A stretch of 64,000 bases of DNA from Otis tarda (lineage: Eukaryota; Chordata; Aves; Otidiformes; Otididae). The DNA is taken from assembly GCA_026413225.1 (NCBI GenBank), contig CM048552.1, positions 164,002,053-164,066,052 of the forward strand. The letters run 5' to 3'. Shown here piece after piece: positions 52,757 to 63,112 of this stretch (position 1 is the stretch's first letter; every line of letters starts with the position of its first letter). The notes beneath the pieces are model-generated. The model did no database searches, had not been told where the DNA came from, and worked only from the letters and a program-made list of their open reading frames with translations. The position numbers were made by a program, and so were the translations under genes.

Positions 52757-53476
52757 TTATTATTAATACTTGGAATACATTATAAATAAAAATCTCCTCA
52801 TACTGTCATAGTACTAATCCAGAACTTTCCTTGCCTTATATAGCTCATGGATATGAAAAGATGTAACAGACAGCTAGATTGATATACAGGTTTGTAGCTA
52901 GAAAGAAAGGTCACAGTAAAGAGACTTTTGCCTCAGTTCATAGTTTCAAATATAGGATTAAAGATAGGACTTTTATTATAAAGATGGTAATACCTACAGC
53001 TTCAAAGTAATGACAGCGTTCTGAATATAAGAACACCAAAAAAAAAAAAAGGGCACTGAAGATATAGATTCCTTCATTATTCTTACACTGGAGTGTGACA
53101 GATGTTTTTATGTTGCCATATACAAAGTCTGAATTATTATATACTTATATATTAGGCACAAATTATGTTGTCTATATGGCCACTGTTATATATATATATG
53201 GTGGCGTGCATGTATAAGAAAATATATGCAGATATGACTGTTATATAGAGACTCCAATTTATAACCAGCTAGACTGAATTTGTTCTACAAAGTAACTTTT
53301 GCCTTTGACAAGTACCTTCAGGAAGGAAAAAGAAATAAAGTAAGCATCAGCAATAAAGAGAACATCTGAATATGTAAGAACTACTGAAGTGCTAGGAATC
53401 TGTATCCAAAATCAGATTCAAGCGCTCCAAATGTTGTTTGAAGAGAAAAGCAACAAGACTTTGTTTGTTAACTCCG

Positions 53477-54580
53477 TGTCGTAGTTTAGCCCCACTCAGG
53501 ACCAATCTACACAGTCTCTCTCTCACTACCTCCGGACTCCAAGAGAACAGGGAGAGATAATGTAAGAAAAAAAGGCTCAAGATTTGAGATAAGGACAGAG
53601 AGAGATTCTTAAAGTTAGTATTGTGGGCAAAACAGACTCGACTTGGCAAAAACTATTCATTTATTACTAACATCAAAGCAGGATAATAAGAAAGAGAACA
53701 AAAAAAATTCCCCCCACCCCTCCCTCTTCCCAGGCTTAACATTGTATCTACCTCCTTCTCCTCCCACCGCCCCTGAGCAGCACAGGGAGGAAGAGGGAAT
53801 GGGAGTTATGGTCAGTTCATCACTTGTTACTTTCTGCTGCTCCTTCCTCATCACATTCCTCCCCTTCTCCATCATGGGGTCCCTTCCACAGGCTACAGTC
53901 CTTCATTAACTGCTCTGGTGTGAGCTGTTTTTTCCCATGGGGTGCAGTCCCTCAGGATCTGGCTGCCCCAGCATGAGCCCTCCGTGGGTCACAGCCTCGT
54001 TCAGGCACCTGCCTGCCCTGGCGTGGGGTCCTCCACAGGCTGCAGGTGGATCTCTGCTCATCCATGGCCCTCCATGAGCTGCACCACAGGCTGCAGGGGA
54101 ATCTCCGCCAGGAGCAATATTATTGCTCCCCCTTCTTCTTCACTGACCTTGGCGTCTGCAGCCATTCCTCTCACAAGAAATTCTTCACAACAGGCAGGCA
54201 GATGCCTCTCAGGTTTGCTTCACATCTCCTCTTCACTTCTTGCAGCCCGGCCAGGGCCAAGTTGGGCCCAAACAGCTGCCTGGTAGGACGCCAGAGGGAG
54301 CCCACAAGGCTTGCACCCCTCCCTCTCTGGCCCACACTTCAGCTTCTTCACATTACCTCTTCTTTTTTTTTTTTTTGTTTCCCATCTGGTTTTCCCCTTC
54401 TTAAACATGTTGTTGCAGAGGCATTATCAGGGAACATTCTGCTACTAATTGTCTCGGCCCTCGCCAGTGGCGGATCCACCCTAGGTCTGGCTGAGTCCAC
54501 TGGACAAACAGGAAAAACTTCTAGAAGCTTCTTATAGAAGTTGCCACCGTAGCACCTCCTCACTAAATAAAACCAACACA
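53477..54580 (-). mobile_element. Solo LTR, family A, copy 8
   Basis: An antisense copy. Its plus-strand ends are TGTCGTAGTTTAG and AACCAACACA. TTAAACA at about 54400 replaces the usual TTAAATA box. Flanks CTCCG and CTACA match at three of five positions. It is more diverged than copies 2, 4 and 5 and belongs with the older cohort. Confidence 0.88.
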
Positions 54581-54585
54581 CTACA

Positions 54586-55962
54586 ATATAAAGTTTTCCT
54601 TTTCTATTCGTAGTAAATAAGTTACATAAGTATTATAATCTAAATTATTTTAAATAAAGTGTAATGTAATACATTTTTTTTGTTACATTCTACTATCTAA
54701 CACTATCATCTGGCATTTCTATTGCATATTTCATCTAAGGATATGAGAATGCTTTACAAACTTGAATTAATTAAACCCACAGTAGTCTCATATGGAGAGA
54801 ATGGAACAAAGGAGTCATTTTAAATATAACTTAAATGCAAATACCATTTTGGTGAAATGTTAAACTTCATAGCATCTTTATACAGTAGATTAAGACAAGA
54901 AGTGATTAATATTCAACTAAAACTAAAGAATCAATGTACTTTGGTAAAACCAATGCTTACTTGCATTGTGGTTTAATCAAAGCACTAATAAAAAGTCACA
55001 AAATTTTATGTAAAGCATTTATTGTTTTATTTGTTCCTTCTGTCTCTGAGTAGACAACCAACCTGCAGAAGTAAATTCCCATGAATTTCTAACTCTTCTC
55101 TTATTGCTACTACTTATTAAGGTGCATTATAACTAACATATCAGACTGTTGTAAGGTAATGGTAGGGAAAATATTTTCTACTTTCTAGTCTCTGTACTTA
55201 AAATATTCTACAGCAAGTTAATTCCTTTATAAAAAGCCTTTATTCAGTTCTATATTGATGCCATCTATCTGTGGTTATTTTTTTCTGATCTATCATGCTG
55301 CAGAAAGATTTGTTTTAATTAATCTCTAATTAAAAGAAAAAAGATCCAACACAACTGTTCACTTATAAAGAAACTCAAATTTCCTCCATTTTAGACAACA
55401 ATTCAGTAACAACAGTTGTGGTAAAAGTAGACATTTTTCAAGACATCTTAAGGATGTTCCATATCCTAATCAGAGTGAAATAAAGAAACTTATGGAACTC
55501 AATATCATGAATGTTTTTTTAAAAACCCACTAGTTTTAAAGCCTAAGTATAATAGGGAATTAAAAAATATCTCCCTGGAAACATACTATGTGGTGATTTG
55601 TTTTGACAGACGACCACTTTTGAAAATTACATTTTGCAGCTGGGACACATGGGTCAGCTTTGGCACAAGATTTTTTTTTTTGCAAAATTTTGTATGTTTA
55701 CCTTTAAGTAATATAATTTTGGCCCCTGAAGAATATCTTAATGTTTAAATGATTTAGTTGCCTGAACTTGTTTCCAAACACTCATAAACTCCAGATTTTG
55801 CAAAGAAAGTATTCTGTTCTGTTCTATTCCATTCCCTAATTTATTGTCTTAGCCCTAACAAGTGAGCAAACACAAGCCTGCTTTGTGTTCCTTCTACTCA
55901 TTCATTTTAATTAATCTCACAAGACTGCAGCTTTCACTGAGAAGTACACATTTTTTCTGTGG
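54586..55962. other. AT-rich DNA, nothing recognised
   Basis: No gene or repeat family seen. Confidence 0.55.
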
Positions 55963-56020
55963 AGTAAATGAATAGTTACTATTACTGCATAGTTTGGTCC
56001 TGAGCAGGGCTAAACTACGA
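55963..56020 (+). mobile_element. Family A LTR relic, 3' terminal scrap
   Basis: AGTAAATGAATAGTT (55963-55977) matches the poly(A)-signal region of the LTR. GCATAGTTTGGTCCTGAGC... to AACTACGA (55987-56020) matches its last ~35 bp. The ~150 bp normally between them is missing. The order and strand are correct for a sense LTR, so this is a deleted remnant. Confidence 0.75.
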
Positions 56021-58055
56021 TATATGGTTTCATGTTCAGCTCTAAATAAAATGTATTTTTAAAATAAATGCATTTGCTATGGCTTCTGCACAGATTTTTA
56101 AGGTTTTAGAGTATAAAATTTCACTATTGCACATAGCTTGATGCTGGATAATTCAGTTAGCAAAATATTATACTGATTCCAGGTACTACTTCGAAACTAC
56201 TGAAATTGTTTCAGGCTTAATCGTGTAATAAGTTGAATGTAAAATGTACTGTGTTTAGTATAAAGGTAAGACTAGCAGCTCCAGACAATTTGTTTTATTT
56301 AGAAAATCAGAATTTTCTTATGGATTTAATAGGTAGGGGAAAAATAGCATGTTAATTAGGATTATTATATGAGTTTAGATAAGTTCTTGGTTATGAACCT
56401 CCATGCTAGCAGACTGTTCCTAACGCCATTAAAATTAAAAAAAAAAAAAATAAAAAAAAAAGGGGAAGATGTTCTCTGCAGTCATTTATTGCTACAATCC
56501 TGCATGGCATTGAGCCTCATTAACTCCCACTGACATCGGTGAGAAGTGAGACTGCTCAGTTCCTCACAGAAATTCTCAAAATGTTGATACAATTTCAAGC
56601 AGCTAAACAGGGAAAAGCAGTGAGATTGTCTTTTACCATGAGACTTGTTCAATTAGAAGTGCAAAGATTTTTGTCGTCATCCCATTTACTTCTCTGTGTT
56701 GCCCCTTGAACATCATTCTGTGTGCCCATGAATGTTTGAAAGACTTTCCATTTTCTCAGATTAGCTTCCCTTCACAAAGTTATTTTGCTTTGCAAATAGC
56801 GTGACTCCAGGTCATTACAATGCCTTATAAGCAGCTTTCCTGACAGCACACCATATTTTGTACAGCTTGTTTATGACCATTTCTCTGGTGATGTCTGCAT
56901 TTCTGGGGAATGTTTTCTTAAACACTTGAATTGTCTCCTTGACTCCGTATCTGAAAGGGGGCACATCATTTGTGTCATGTTTCACATTACTATTGTAATT
57001 TTCATTACAGGGACTCTCTGATGTTCAGTATCTAACTTCTTAATACTTGCATGAAAGGTATTAATTCTGCTAAGATTTCCTAGTTTATAAATGAGATGTC
57101 AGAACACTTTCCATCTGCAGAAATACTTTGCGCTGCCTCTTATACGCTGACCCTTCTGCACTTTCTTATGCTTTTCCAGTGTCTAAGAGGAAGAAATCCT
57201 GCTGCATAAATTTAATAAGATGCTGTAGGACATCCATGCTTTGTATAAACTGAGACAATTTTTTTTTGTTTTATTTGTTCTCTGATATATTAACCCAATT
57301 CACTTAGCGAAATTCACCTTTGACACTTCACCCTTGAATTGTCTTGAACATACTTAATTTTACTATAATGAATTTCTATTAAGCATATTCTTACTAATAC
57401 TAAGAATGAGTGGGTATTTCCAATAATATGGAATAAGTCTCCCTCAATGCTTAGACAGTAGGAGGAGAAAACATCTTCAGCCTATAGCTGCTAAAGATTA
57501 AATGTTGGAGTTCTCCTGCATTCCAAAACAAAACTATTTCTAAGTGTGGGTTTTGCCAAATGATCCTACAGATTTCCCACCCACAGACGTTTAACACACA
57601 GAGGCAGCTACAGTGCAACTTCCAAATTGCAAACTTGGAAGAACACTGTGAAATAAAGTCAAAACTGAAAGCATTATCTGGATTTGAGTGTGAAAATATC
57701 TCTGTTTGATAAAGCAATCAAGCTTGTACTTGATGTAAAATCTGTACAGAGGACATGCATCATGCCTTCTCTGACCCATTCTCTCTGAAGTCTTACATTT
57801 GAACTGAACGAGTTCAAATGTTCACTGTGAACAAGTAAATCAGCATTCCAGTAGAACTTTAGTATTGTGTCCTCTTGGGAATGTCTGCTTTGGAAACCGC
57901 CGTGTCTCTCCAAATTTCTTCCTCAATTTCTATTCACAGGTTGGCTTAGAAAAGGTAGAAAACACTGATAATGAAAAATATTGTGTAATTGATACAGGAA
58001 ACTGAAACTATTATATCAGAGAAATAGAGAGAAAAAGGTAGAGATTTTTCATTAA
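56021..58055. other. AT-rich DNA, nothing recognised
   Basis: About 2 kb with a long A-rich run near 56440-56460. Open frames on the minus strand at 57451-57913 overlap each other and show no known motif. Confidence 0.55.
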
Positions 58056-58671
58056 ATAGAATCATAGAATAGTCAGGGTTGTAAGGAACCTTTAAAGATC
58101 ATCTAGTCCAACCCACCCTGCAAAGAGCAGGGACATCTCCAACTAGATCAAGTTGCTCACAGCTTCATCCAACCTGGCATTGAATGTTTCCAGGGATTGG
58201 GCATCTACCACCTCTCTGGGCAACCTGTTCCAGTGTTCTACAACCCTCAGTGTAAAAAATTTTTTCCCAATTTCTAATCTGGATCTACCTCCCTCTATTT
58301 TAAAACCATTACCCCTTGTCCTATTGCAACCGGCCCTACTGAAGACTTTCTCCCCGTCTTTCCTGTAGGTCCCCTTGAGGTATTGGAAGGCTGCTATAAG
58401 ATCTCCCCGGAGCCTTCTCTTCTCCAGGCTGAACAACCCCAGCTCCCTCAGACTGTCCTCATAAGAGAGGTGCTCCATCCCTCTGATCATCTTTGTGACC
58501 CTCCTCTGGACCTTCTCCAATAGGTCCATGTCCTTCTTATGTTGGAGGCACAAGAGCTGGATGCAGTACTCCAGGTGGGGGTCTCACTAGAGCGGAGTAG
58601 AGGGACAGAATCACCTCCCTCTACCTGCTGGCCACACTCCTTTTGATGCATCCCAGAATGTAGTTGGTACA
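58056..58671 (-). mobile_element. CR1 LINE 3' fragment
   Basis: Antisense CR1 with a short octamer repeat at the left (ATAGAATCATAGAATAG), the 3' untranslated block and about 500 bp of pol, ending at the GCIKRS-type block near 58671. Confidence 0.9.
58143..58553 (-). pseudogene. CR1 pol C-terminus, frame intact
   Basis: A 136-codon frame holding the natural end of CR1 ORF2: [52 protein letters not shown] and a C-terminus LDEAVSNLI followed by a stop. Unlike the 24364-25262 copy, this region has no frameshift. The frame shifts just upstream, and the catalytic part is absent through 5' truncation. Confidence 0.85.
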
Positions 58672-58725
58672 TACATTTGTATTATCAAATTAAGCTTTTG
58701 TAAATCAGCACAAATCTGAAAAGAT

Positions 58726-58820
58726 TGTTTTCTTTCTTTTCTTCTTTTCCATTCCCTTTTTCTTGCACTTTCATTTTTTTTCATTCTTTTTCTTCCTTTT
58801 GTTCTCCTTTTGTTTGCTTT
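58726..58820 (+). repeat. Pyrimidine-rich tract
   Basis: Almost pure C/T over ~95 bp, ending in a run of A. It abuts the broken end of the CR1. Confidence 0.8.
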
Positions 58821-59066
58821 AAAAAAAAAAAAAATCTTTGATAAGAAAGAGTTACCAATATAAAAGGGTTGAGGGGAAGCATAAGGATAAGACATTGATG
58901 CATTATGGTTTGGATGAGCTTATGCTGGAATAAGAACAGCTTCAGGTTGCATTCTAGAAAAACTATAACAGTAGTAAGTATTTCTGGGACTGTATCTGAT
59001 CCCTGTCAGTATAGTCCCCATTTTCCCCATCAAAAGATGTATGAGGTTAAAAAGTTTCTACATCCT

Positions 59067-59672
59067 TGTGCTGATCTTGGCTGGAGTAGAGTTACTTTTC
59101 TCCATAGTTGCTAGTATGGGGTTATGTTTTGGATTTATGCTGGAAGCAGTGCTGATGATACAGGGATGTTTTAATTATTGTTGAGCAGTGCCTACACAGA
59201 GTCAAGGCCTTTTCTGCTCCTCATACCACCCCACCAAGAAGCAGACTGGGGGAGCACAAAAAAAGCTAAGAGGAGACACAGAGGAGACAACTGACTTCAA
59301 TTGACCAAAAGGATATCCCATACCACATGATGTCATGCTCAGCATATAAACTAGGGGGAAAGCTGGCCAAGGTGCCACATCTCAGGGACTGGCTGGGCAT
59401 CAGTTGGGTGGTGGTGAGCAATTGCTTTCATTTGCATCATTTTTATTCCTTGTGTTTTATTCTCTCTCTTTTTTTTTTTTTTGCTATTTTCCTTTTCATT
59501 ACAATTTATTATTATAATTTTTTTTTTCAATTATTAAACTGTTCTTATCTCAACCCATGAGTTTTCTCACTCTTACCTTTCCAGTTCTCTTCTCCCCAAT
59601 TCTGCTAAGGGAGGAGCGAATGAGCAGCTGTGAGGTGTTTAGTTGCTGGCTGGCTGGGGTTAAACCATAACT
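59067..59672 (+). mobile_element. 5' LTR of a family B (ERVK-type) provirus
   Basis: Starts TGTGCTGATCTTGGCTGG and ends GGTTAAACCATAACT. It is the same family as 11323-11846. It has a CRE-like TGATGTCA (59328-59335), a TATA box CATATAAA (59343-59350) and ATTAAA as poly(A) signal (59533-59538). It is followed eight bases later by a primer-binding site, so it is a true 5' LTR. Confidence 0.87.
59343..59350 (+). promoter_or_regulatory. TATA box of family B LTR, with CRE-like site upstream
   Basis: CATATAAA lies eight bases after TGATGTCA, one change from the palindromic CRE TGACGTCA. The pair forms a compact LTR core promoter. Confidence 0.6.
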
Positions 59673-59680
59673 GTTCTTTT

Positions 59681-59698
59681 TGGCACCCAACATGGGGC
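59681..59698 (+). promoter_or_regulatory. Retroviral primer-binding site, tRNA-Lys type
   Basis: TGGCACCCAACATGGGGC differs from the tRNA-Lys(1,2)-type site used by betaretroviruses at two positions, both CpG-decay changes (CG to CA). It supports the ERVK/betaretrovirus-like assignment of family B. Confidence 0.8.
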
Positions 59699-60822
59699 CC
59701 AAAGGCTTTGAGATAATAACAGATTGACCAGAGATTTATATCTGTTAACGGTTGCGAGTCGTGATATTGATTCATCTGTTCTTGATATTAGTTTATCTGA
59801 TCTGTGCCATGCTTTTTTTTTTTTTGCTGTGCTTGTTAAAGATTGGTGTTGGCTTTTGCAGTTTGCTGCGGTCTGTAGTGATTAGTGATGTTTCGCCTGG
59901 GAGATTTGTTATTAAAACACTGACTTTGAGCTTAATCTAGTATTTAGGCTCTGTACTGAAGCCATTACTGTAGTTCAAGTGCCAACTCATGAAGACAATT
60001 AACAACTATACTCCCTCTAAGAGTTCTTCTGTGGAAGAAATACAGACTGGTATCTTCACTAACTTCTTTTGTCATATTTTCTACCTCATTATAATAACTT
60101 CTCAGTATCTTGAATATTCTTGGGTAGTTAAAATACTTCTATTGTTATTTCTCAGAAATATTGCTTTAGTTTTGTCTTCAGGTTAACAAGTAATTCAGGA
60201 ATATGATCCAGGCTCTGCGAGAGTATGGTCATGGGTGGCACAACATGTGGGAGAATACAGGCAAGTATCTAGAGAACTTCTCATCTCCGGGGTCTGGAAC
60301 TTCACTGTCAAACAACTATAAGATCCTTTGCTAAGCATAAGGGTATTAACAAAGGGACTGTAAAAAAGGTAGGAGTCTTGACTTGGGTGGTGACTCCTGT
60401 CAAGTATGAAAGGCAGGTACCCCTTCAAGGAAAAACTTGCAAATTCCCAAAGTAAATAGACCAATATTGAGGTAGGTATCCAGTATCTGAAGCAATTATT
60501 TGTGTTTGAGGTGATCTATAATGACCAAGCGTCCAAACACCCAGACAAAATCTGGTGCGTGTGGCACTTGGGCCGGTCCAGATAGGACAAGTTGCGAAAA
60601 GTGTGCTTTAAACCTCAGCCAGGGATAATGGCCCCACCTACAGCCTCTGGCAGAAAGCACCTGGACAGACATGAGGTTGACTTCTAGGGTTTTGGAACTG
60701 GGGACATAGGGGATCTGAAGCCCATTACGCTCCAGTTGCAAAAAAAAAAAATATTAGCAGAATATGAAGGAATTCGAGCTGCTTCAGAAGTAGCAGGCAC
60801 TGAGGCACAGCTCCTTTTGGCA
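59699..60822 (+). pseudogene. Gutted internal region of family B provirus
   Basis: About 1.1 kb between the primer-binding site and the 3' LTR remnant, where several kb of gag-pol-env would be expected. Coding-like stretches can be read (for example LTWVVTPVKYERQVP from about 60380, and ILAEYEGIRAASEVAG near 60753) but are cut by many stops. I cannot assign them with confidence to gag or another gene. No protease, reverse-transcriptase or integrase motif is present. Confidence 0.55.
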
Positions 60823-61024
60823 CCTGTTATTTTCCTTTTCATTACAAATTATTATTATCATTATTATTATTCTTATTATTTCAATTATTAAACTGTTCTT
60901 ATCGCAACTCACAAGTTTTCTCACTTTTACCCTTCTGATTTTCTTCCCCCTCATCTTGCAGCGGGGCAGGAGTAAGCAAGTGGCTGTGTGATATTGAATT
61001 GCCAGCTGCAGATAAACCACAACA
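60823..61024 (+). mobile_element. Truncated 3' LTR of family B provirus
   Basis: Matches only the last third of the 5' LTR, from TTATTTTCCTTTTCATTAC through CAATTATTAAACTG to the end AAACCACAACA. The U3 and promoter are gone, so a deletion joined internal sequence to the middle of the LTR. An ATT-rich simple repeat (60846-60890) lies within it. Confidence 0.8.
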
Positions 61025-61047
61025 ATCCCTCTTCTACATCTTCAGTG

Positions 61048-61417
61048 GAAAGTAATACAAAGAGCAGTGCAGGCTTCTCTTGCCAGCTAACCTACCCCGC
61101 ACGCACCGGAGCCCCGCTCCGGGGAAAGCAGGGCATCACACGGATACCGTCAAGCCAAGCCTTCAATTTAATGCTGCGCAACAAAGGGTTAAATACCCGT
61201 ACACCCGCCACGCACGCGAACGCACCCGCCCCCCTGCACCCATGGACCCATCCATGCCCGCCACGCACCTGCACCTGCACCCATGGACTTATCCGTGCCC
61301 ACCACGTACGTGGACGCACCTGCCCCCTGATCCCATGGACCTATCCGCGCCTAGCACGTGAATCACTGCAGACTGCCCCTCCTGCATACATGCAGCCCTG
61401 CTAACGTTACCCCCACA
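61048..61417 (-). mobile_element. 3' LTR of a minus-strand ERV, fourth family
   Basis: On the minus strand the LTR starts TGTGGGGGTAACG at 61417, right after a polypurine tract, and has a TATA-type box (GGGTATTTAACCC, near 61190-61202) and ATTAAA near 61168. The far edge is placed near 61048 (plus-strand TGGAAAG); this end is uncertain. U3 is GC- and CpG-rich, unlike the surrounding DNA, and contains three imperfect repeats. E-box-like CACGTG occurs near 61354. Confidence 0.72.
61200..61360 (-). repeat. U3 repeats of the fourth-family LTR
   Basis: Three imperfect units anchored at CCCATGGA (plus strand 61239, 61280, 61332; spacings 41 and 52 bp), plus a partial unit at the left. Each contains CACGC or CACGT. 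This is the layout of a duplicated LTR enhancer. Confidence 0.8.
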
Positions 61418-61428
61418 ATTCCCCCCTC
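61418..61428 (-). promoter_or_regulatory. Polypurine tract
   Basis: AGAGGGGGGAA on the minus strand, immediately before the TG of the LTR. This is where plus-strand DNA priming occurs in retroviruses and it fixes the LTR as the 3' one. Confidence 0.75.
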
Positions 61429-61492
61429 TATGCTAAATCATTCTAGTCTAATGGCTGGTACCCTGAGGTGGATGCCGCTATAACATAGTTGA

Positions 61493-62150
61493 TTACGAAT
61501 AGTTGCCTAGTAACCCCTCAATCATAGCATGCACGAAACTTAACAGTAACAGAAACAAATAAAGCATTATCAAAGCAACTGCTAGGATTGTCAGACCTAT
61601 AGACACAATATTTCTTAGCCATCTAGGTAAACCGAACAGGTCTGGAAACTACCCCCAGTCCTTTAGGGCTTTGACGTTGAATACTGACTGGGCAGCATGC
61701 GCACGTGTCTTCTCCGAGGCCAAGGAAGCATTTTCGCTGAAGTCCAAACAGCAGTAACCCTGGAGACCTGGGACTCCCTCTAGGTCGCTGCAACCGATGC
61801 CAGGCCTCGCAAGGGCATAATCTAATGCCAGCTTCATTTGCGTCAGTCCTTCATCGTGTGCTGCTAAAGCAGTCGCCAGTTCAGATATGGCGAGGGCTGT
61901 GCGGTTGGCATTCCCAAGAGCCCAACAGGCCACACGCTATGCAAACCTGAGTAGAGTTGGTGTAATGCGTGAATTGCTCCCAAAAGTTAGTCATTATCAC
62001 TTGCATTGGAAGACTCACAATCAGGATCAATCCCACTAAGATGAGCTGGAGAGTGCCACACCGCTCGGTTACCCTGCTGATCCTCCAGCCACAGCTGTAC
62101 CAACCAGGCTGGGATCCATCGGGTCCCCGCACCTGTAGAGATACAAGCAT
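61493..62150 (-). pseudogene. ERV env remnant lacking the surface subunit
   Basis: A minus-strand env remnant. A hydrophobic signal-peptide-like segment (LQLILVGLILIVSLP, about 62035-61990) overlaps the end of integrase in another frame. Soon after it, one base out of frame, comes a transmembrane-subunit ectodomain (61933-61652) with a helical stretch, LDYALARPGIGC in the position of the usual conserved block, and a later Cys-Cys pair (GYCCLDF). A TAG (61649-61651) follows ALKDWG. Past it the same frame encodes a long hydrophobic anchor (LTILAVALIMLYLFLLLL) and stops at 61493. The several-hundred-residue surface subunit is missing. The C-X12-CC spacing differs from the usual C-X6-CC. Not translatable as one protein. 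Confidence 0.68.
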
Positions 62151-62895
62151 ACCCTTGTCCCCATGTTAGCAAATCAGCGGGACCTTCCCAGCCTGGGTTT
62201 TCTGGCAGGCAGAACCAGACCTTTGGGAGTGCCTTGCCCCCAAACAGCGGCTGACGCGAGGAAAATGGTTTTGGATAGGGGAAACGGATTGGGGGTTAGC
62301 GAAGGACATATGATTCAGTACCACAAGCGCTTCACCGACCAAGACCCCCGGAGAACCCCTCTTTCCCCCCTCTCTTAAGCAGATTAGCTGTGCTTTCAGG
62401 GTTTTGTGTGCGCATTCTACAATCACTTGCTTGGTGCTGTTCAGAGGAATGCCAAACGTATGGCGGACTCCCCACGTCTGCAGGAAGTTGTGAGATATCT
62501 GTGACGGCCCACGGTCAGTCTTTATTTTCCGAGGTATCCTAGGCAAATAAAAGCCCAGCTCTGGTGCAGGATGGATTTTGTGTTATGGACGTCGTGAATA
62601 GACACACGAAGAGAGCTCGGGAGCAAGTGTCGATCGCAACATGAATGTATTTGAAACAGCCAAATAGCGCATAGTCTGTGATATCTAGTTGTCGTACCTG
62701 GTTCGGAGCATACCTCCGGGGTTAACACCTGGGTAGTATAAGACCTGGTTCGGCTTTGCTGCTTGACATGCTGGGCAGGCTGCCACTACAGCCCAACCGT
62801 GTGAGATGGGCAGTCGGAACTGACGTCGTATGGCGTGTGCGTTCTGATGTATTATTCTCTGTATCACTTTTATAGACAGGTGACCAAGCACGGAA
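61989..62895 (-). pseudogene. ERV integrase remnant, frameshifted
   Basis: Pieces of a retroviral integrase in order on the minus strand. The zinc-binding domain (62891-62685) shows HQNAH and CPAC, an HHCC finger. The first catalytic Asp is in QLDITDYALF near 62680. The second Asp and the Glu are in KTDRGPS and QVIVECAHKTLK (frame 62546-62166). The C-terminal domain (TWGQGYACISTGAGTRWIP) runs to a TAA near 61989. At least three frame changes separate the pieces. The Asp-to-Glu spacing is 32 residues rather than the usual 35, so three residues are missing from the core. It lies just upstream of, and overlaps, env, the normal retroviral order. Betaretrovirus-like by motif; dead. Confidence 0.8.
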
Positions 62896-63112
62896 TGATT
62901 ATACCTAGTATAATGCCTAGTATCACAATTTTTTAGCTAAGGATAGCAACCACCTAGCTATGCCCTACACAAGCTAATAAGATTACTAATGACACCTTAT
63001 CTATATATAAAAAAACCTACATTTCACTATTTTCTACTAATTTTCTATTATGATATTCTCTATTACTACAAACATAATAACTTCAGTAACTTTCTTATCT
63101 ACAAAGCCAGTG
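62896..63112. other. AT-rich junction between two ERV remnants
   Basis: About 220 bp of low-GC sequence between the integrase remnant and a second env remnant. No LTR edge or polypurine tract can be fixed here. It probably hides the breakpoint between two elements. Confidence 0.5.

Larger units (their letters stand above)
50971..53471. other. AT-rich DNA with a GC-richer patch
   Basis: Nothing recognised. GC-richer patches at 51520-51580 and 52190-52330 show no open frame with a known domain. Confidence 0.5.

Noticed and set aside
57451-57913. Cluster of overlapping minus-strand frames of 62-88 codons.
   Set aside because: Three frames overlap with no consistent coding signal. Most likely chance.
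60195-60741. Minus-strand frames of 81-89 codons.
   Set aside because: They lie antisense to the decayed internal region of the plus-strand ERVK-type provirus.
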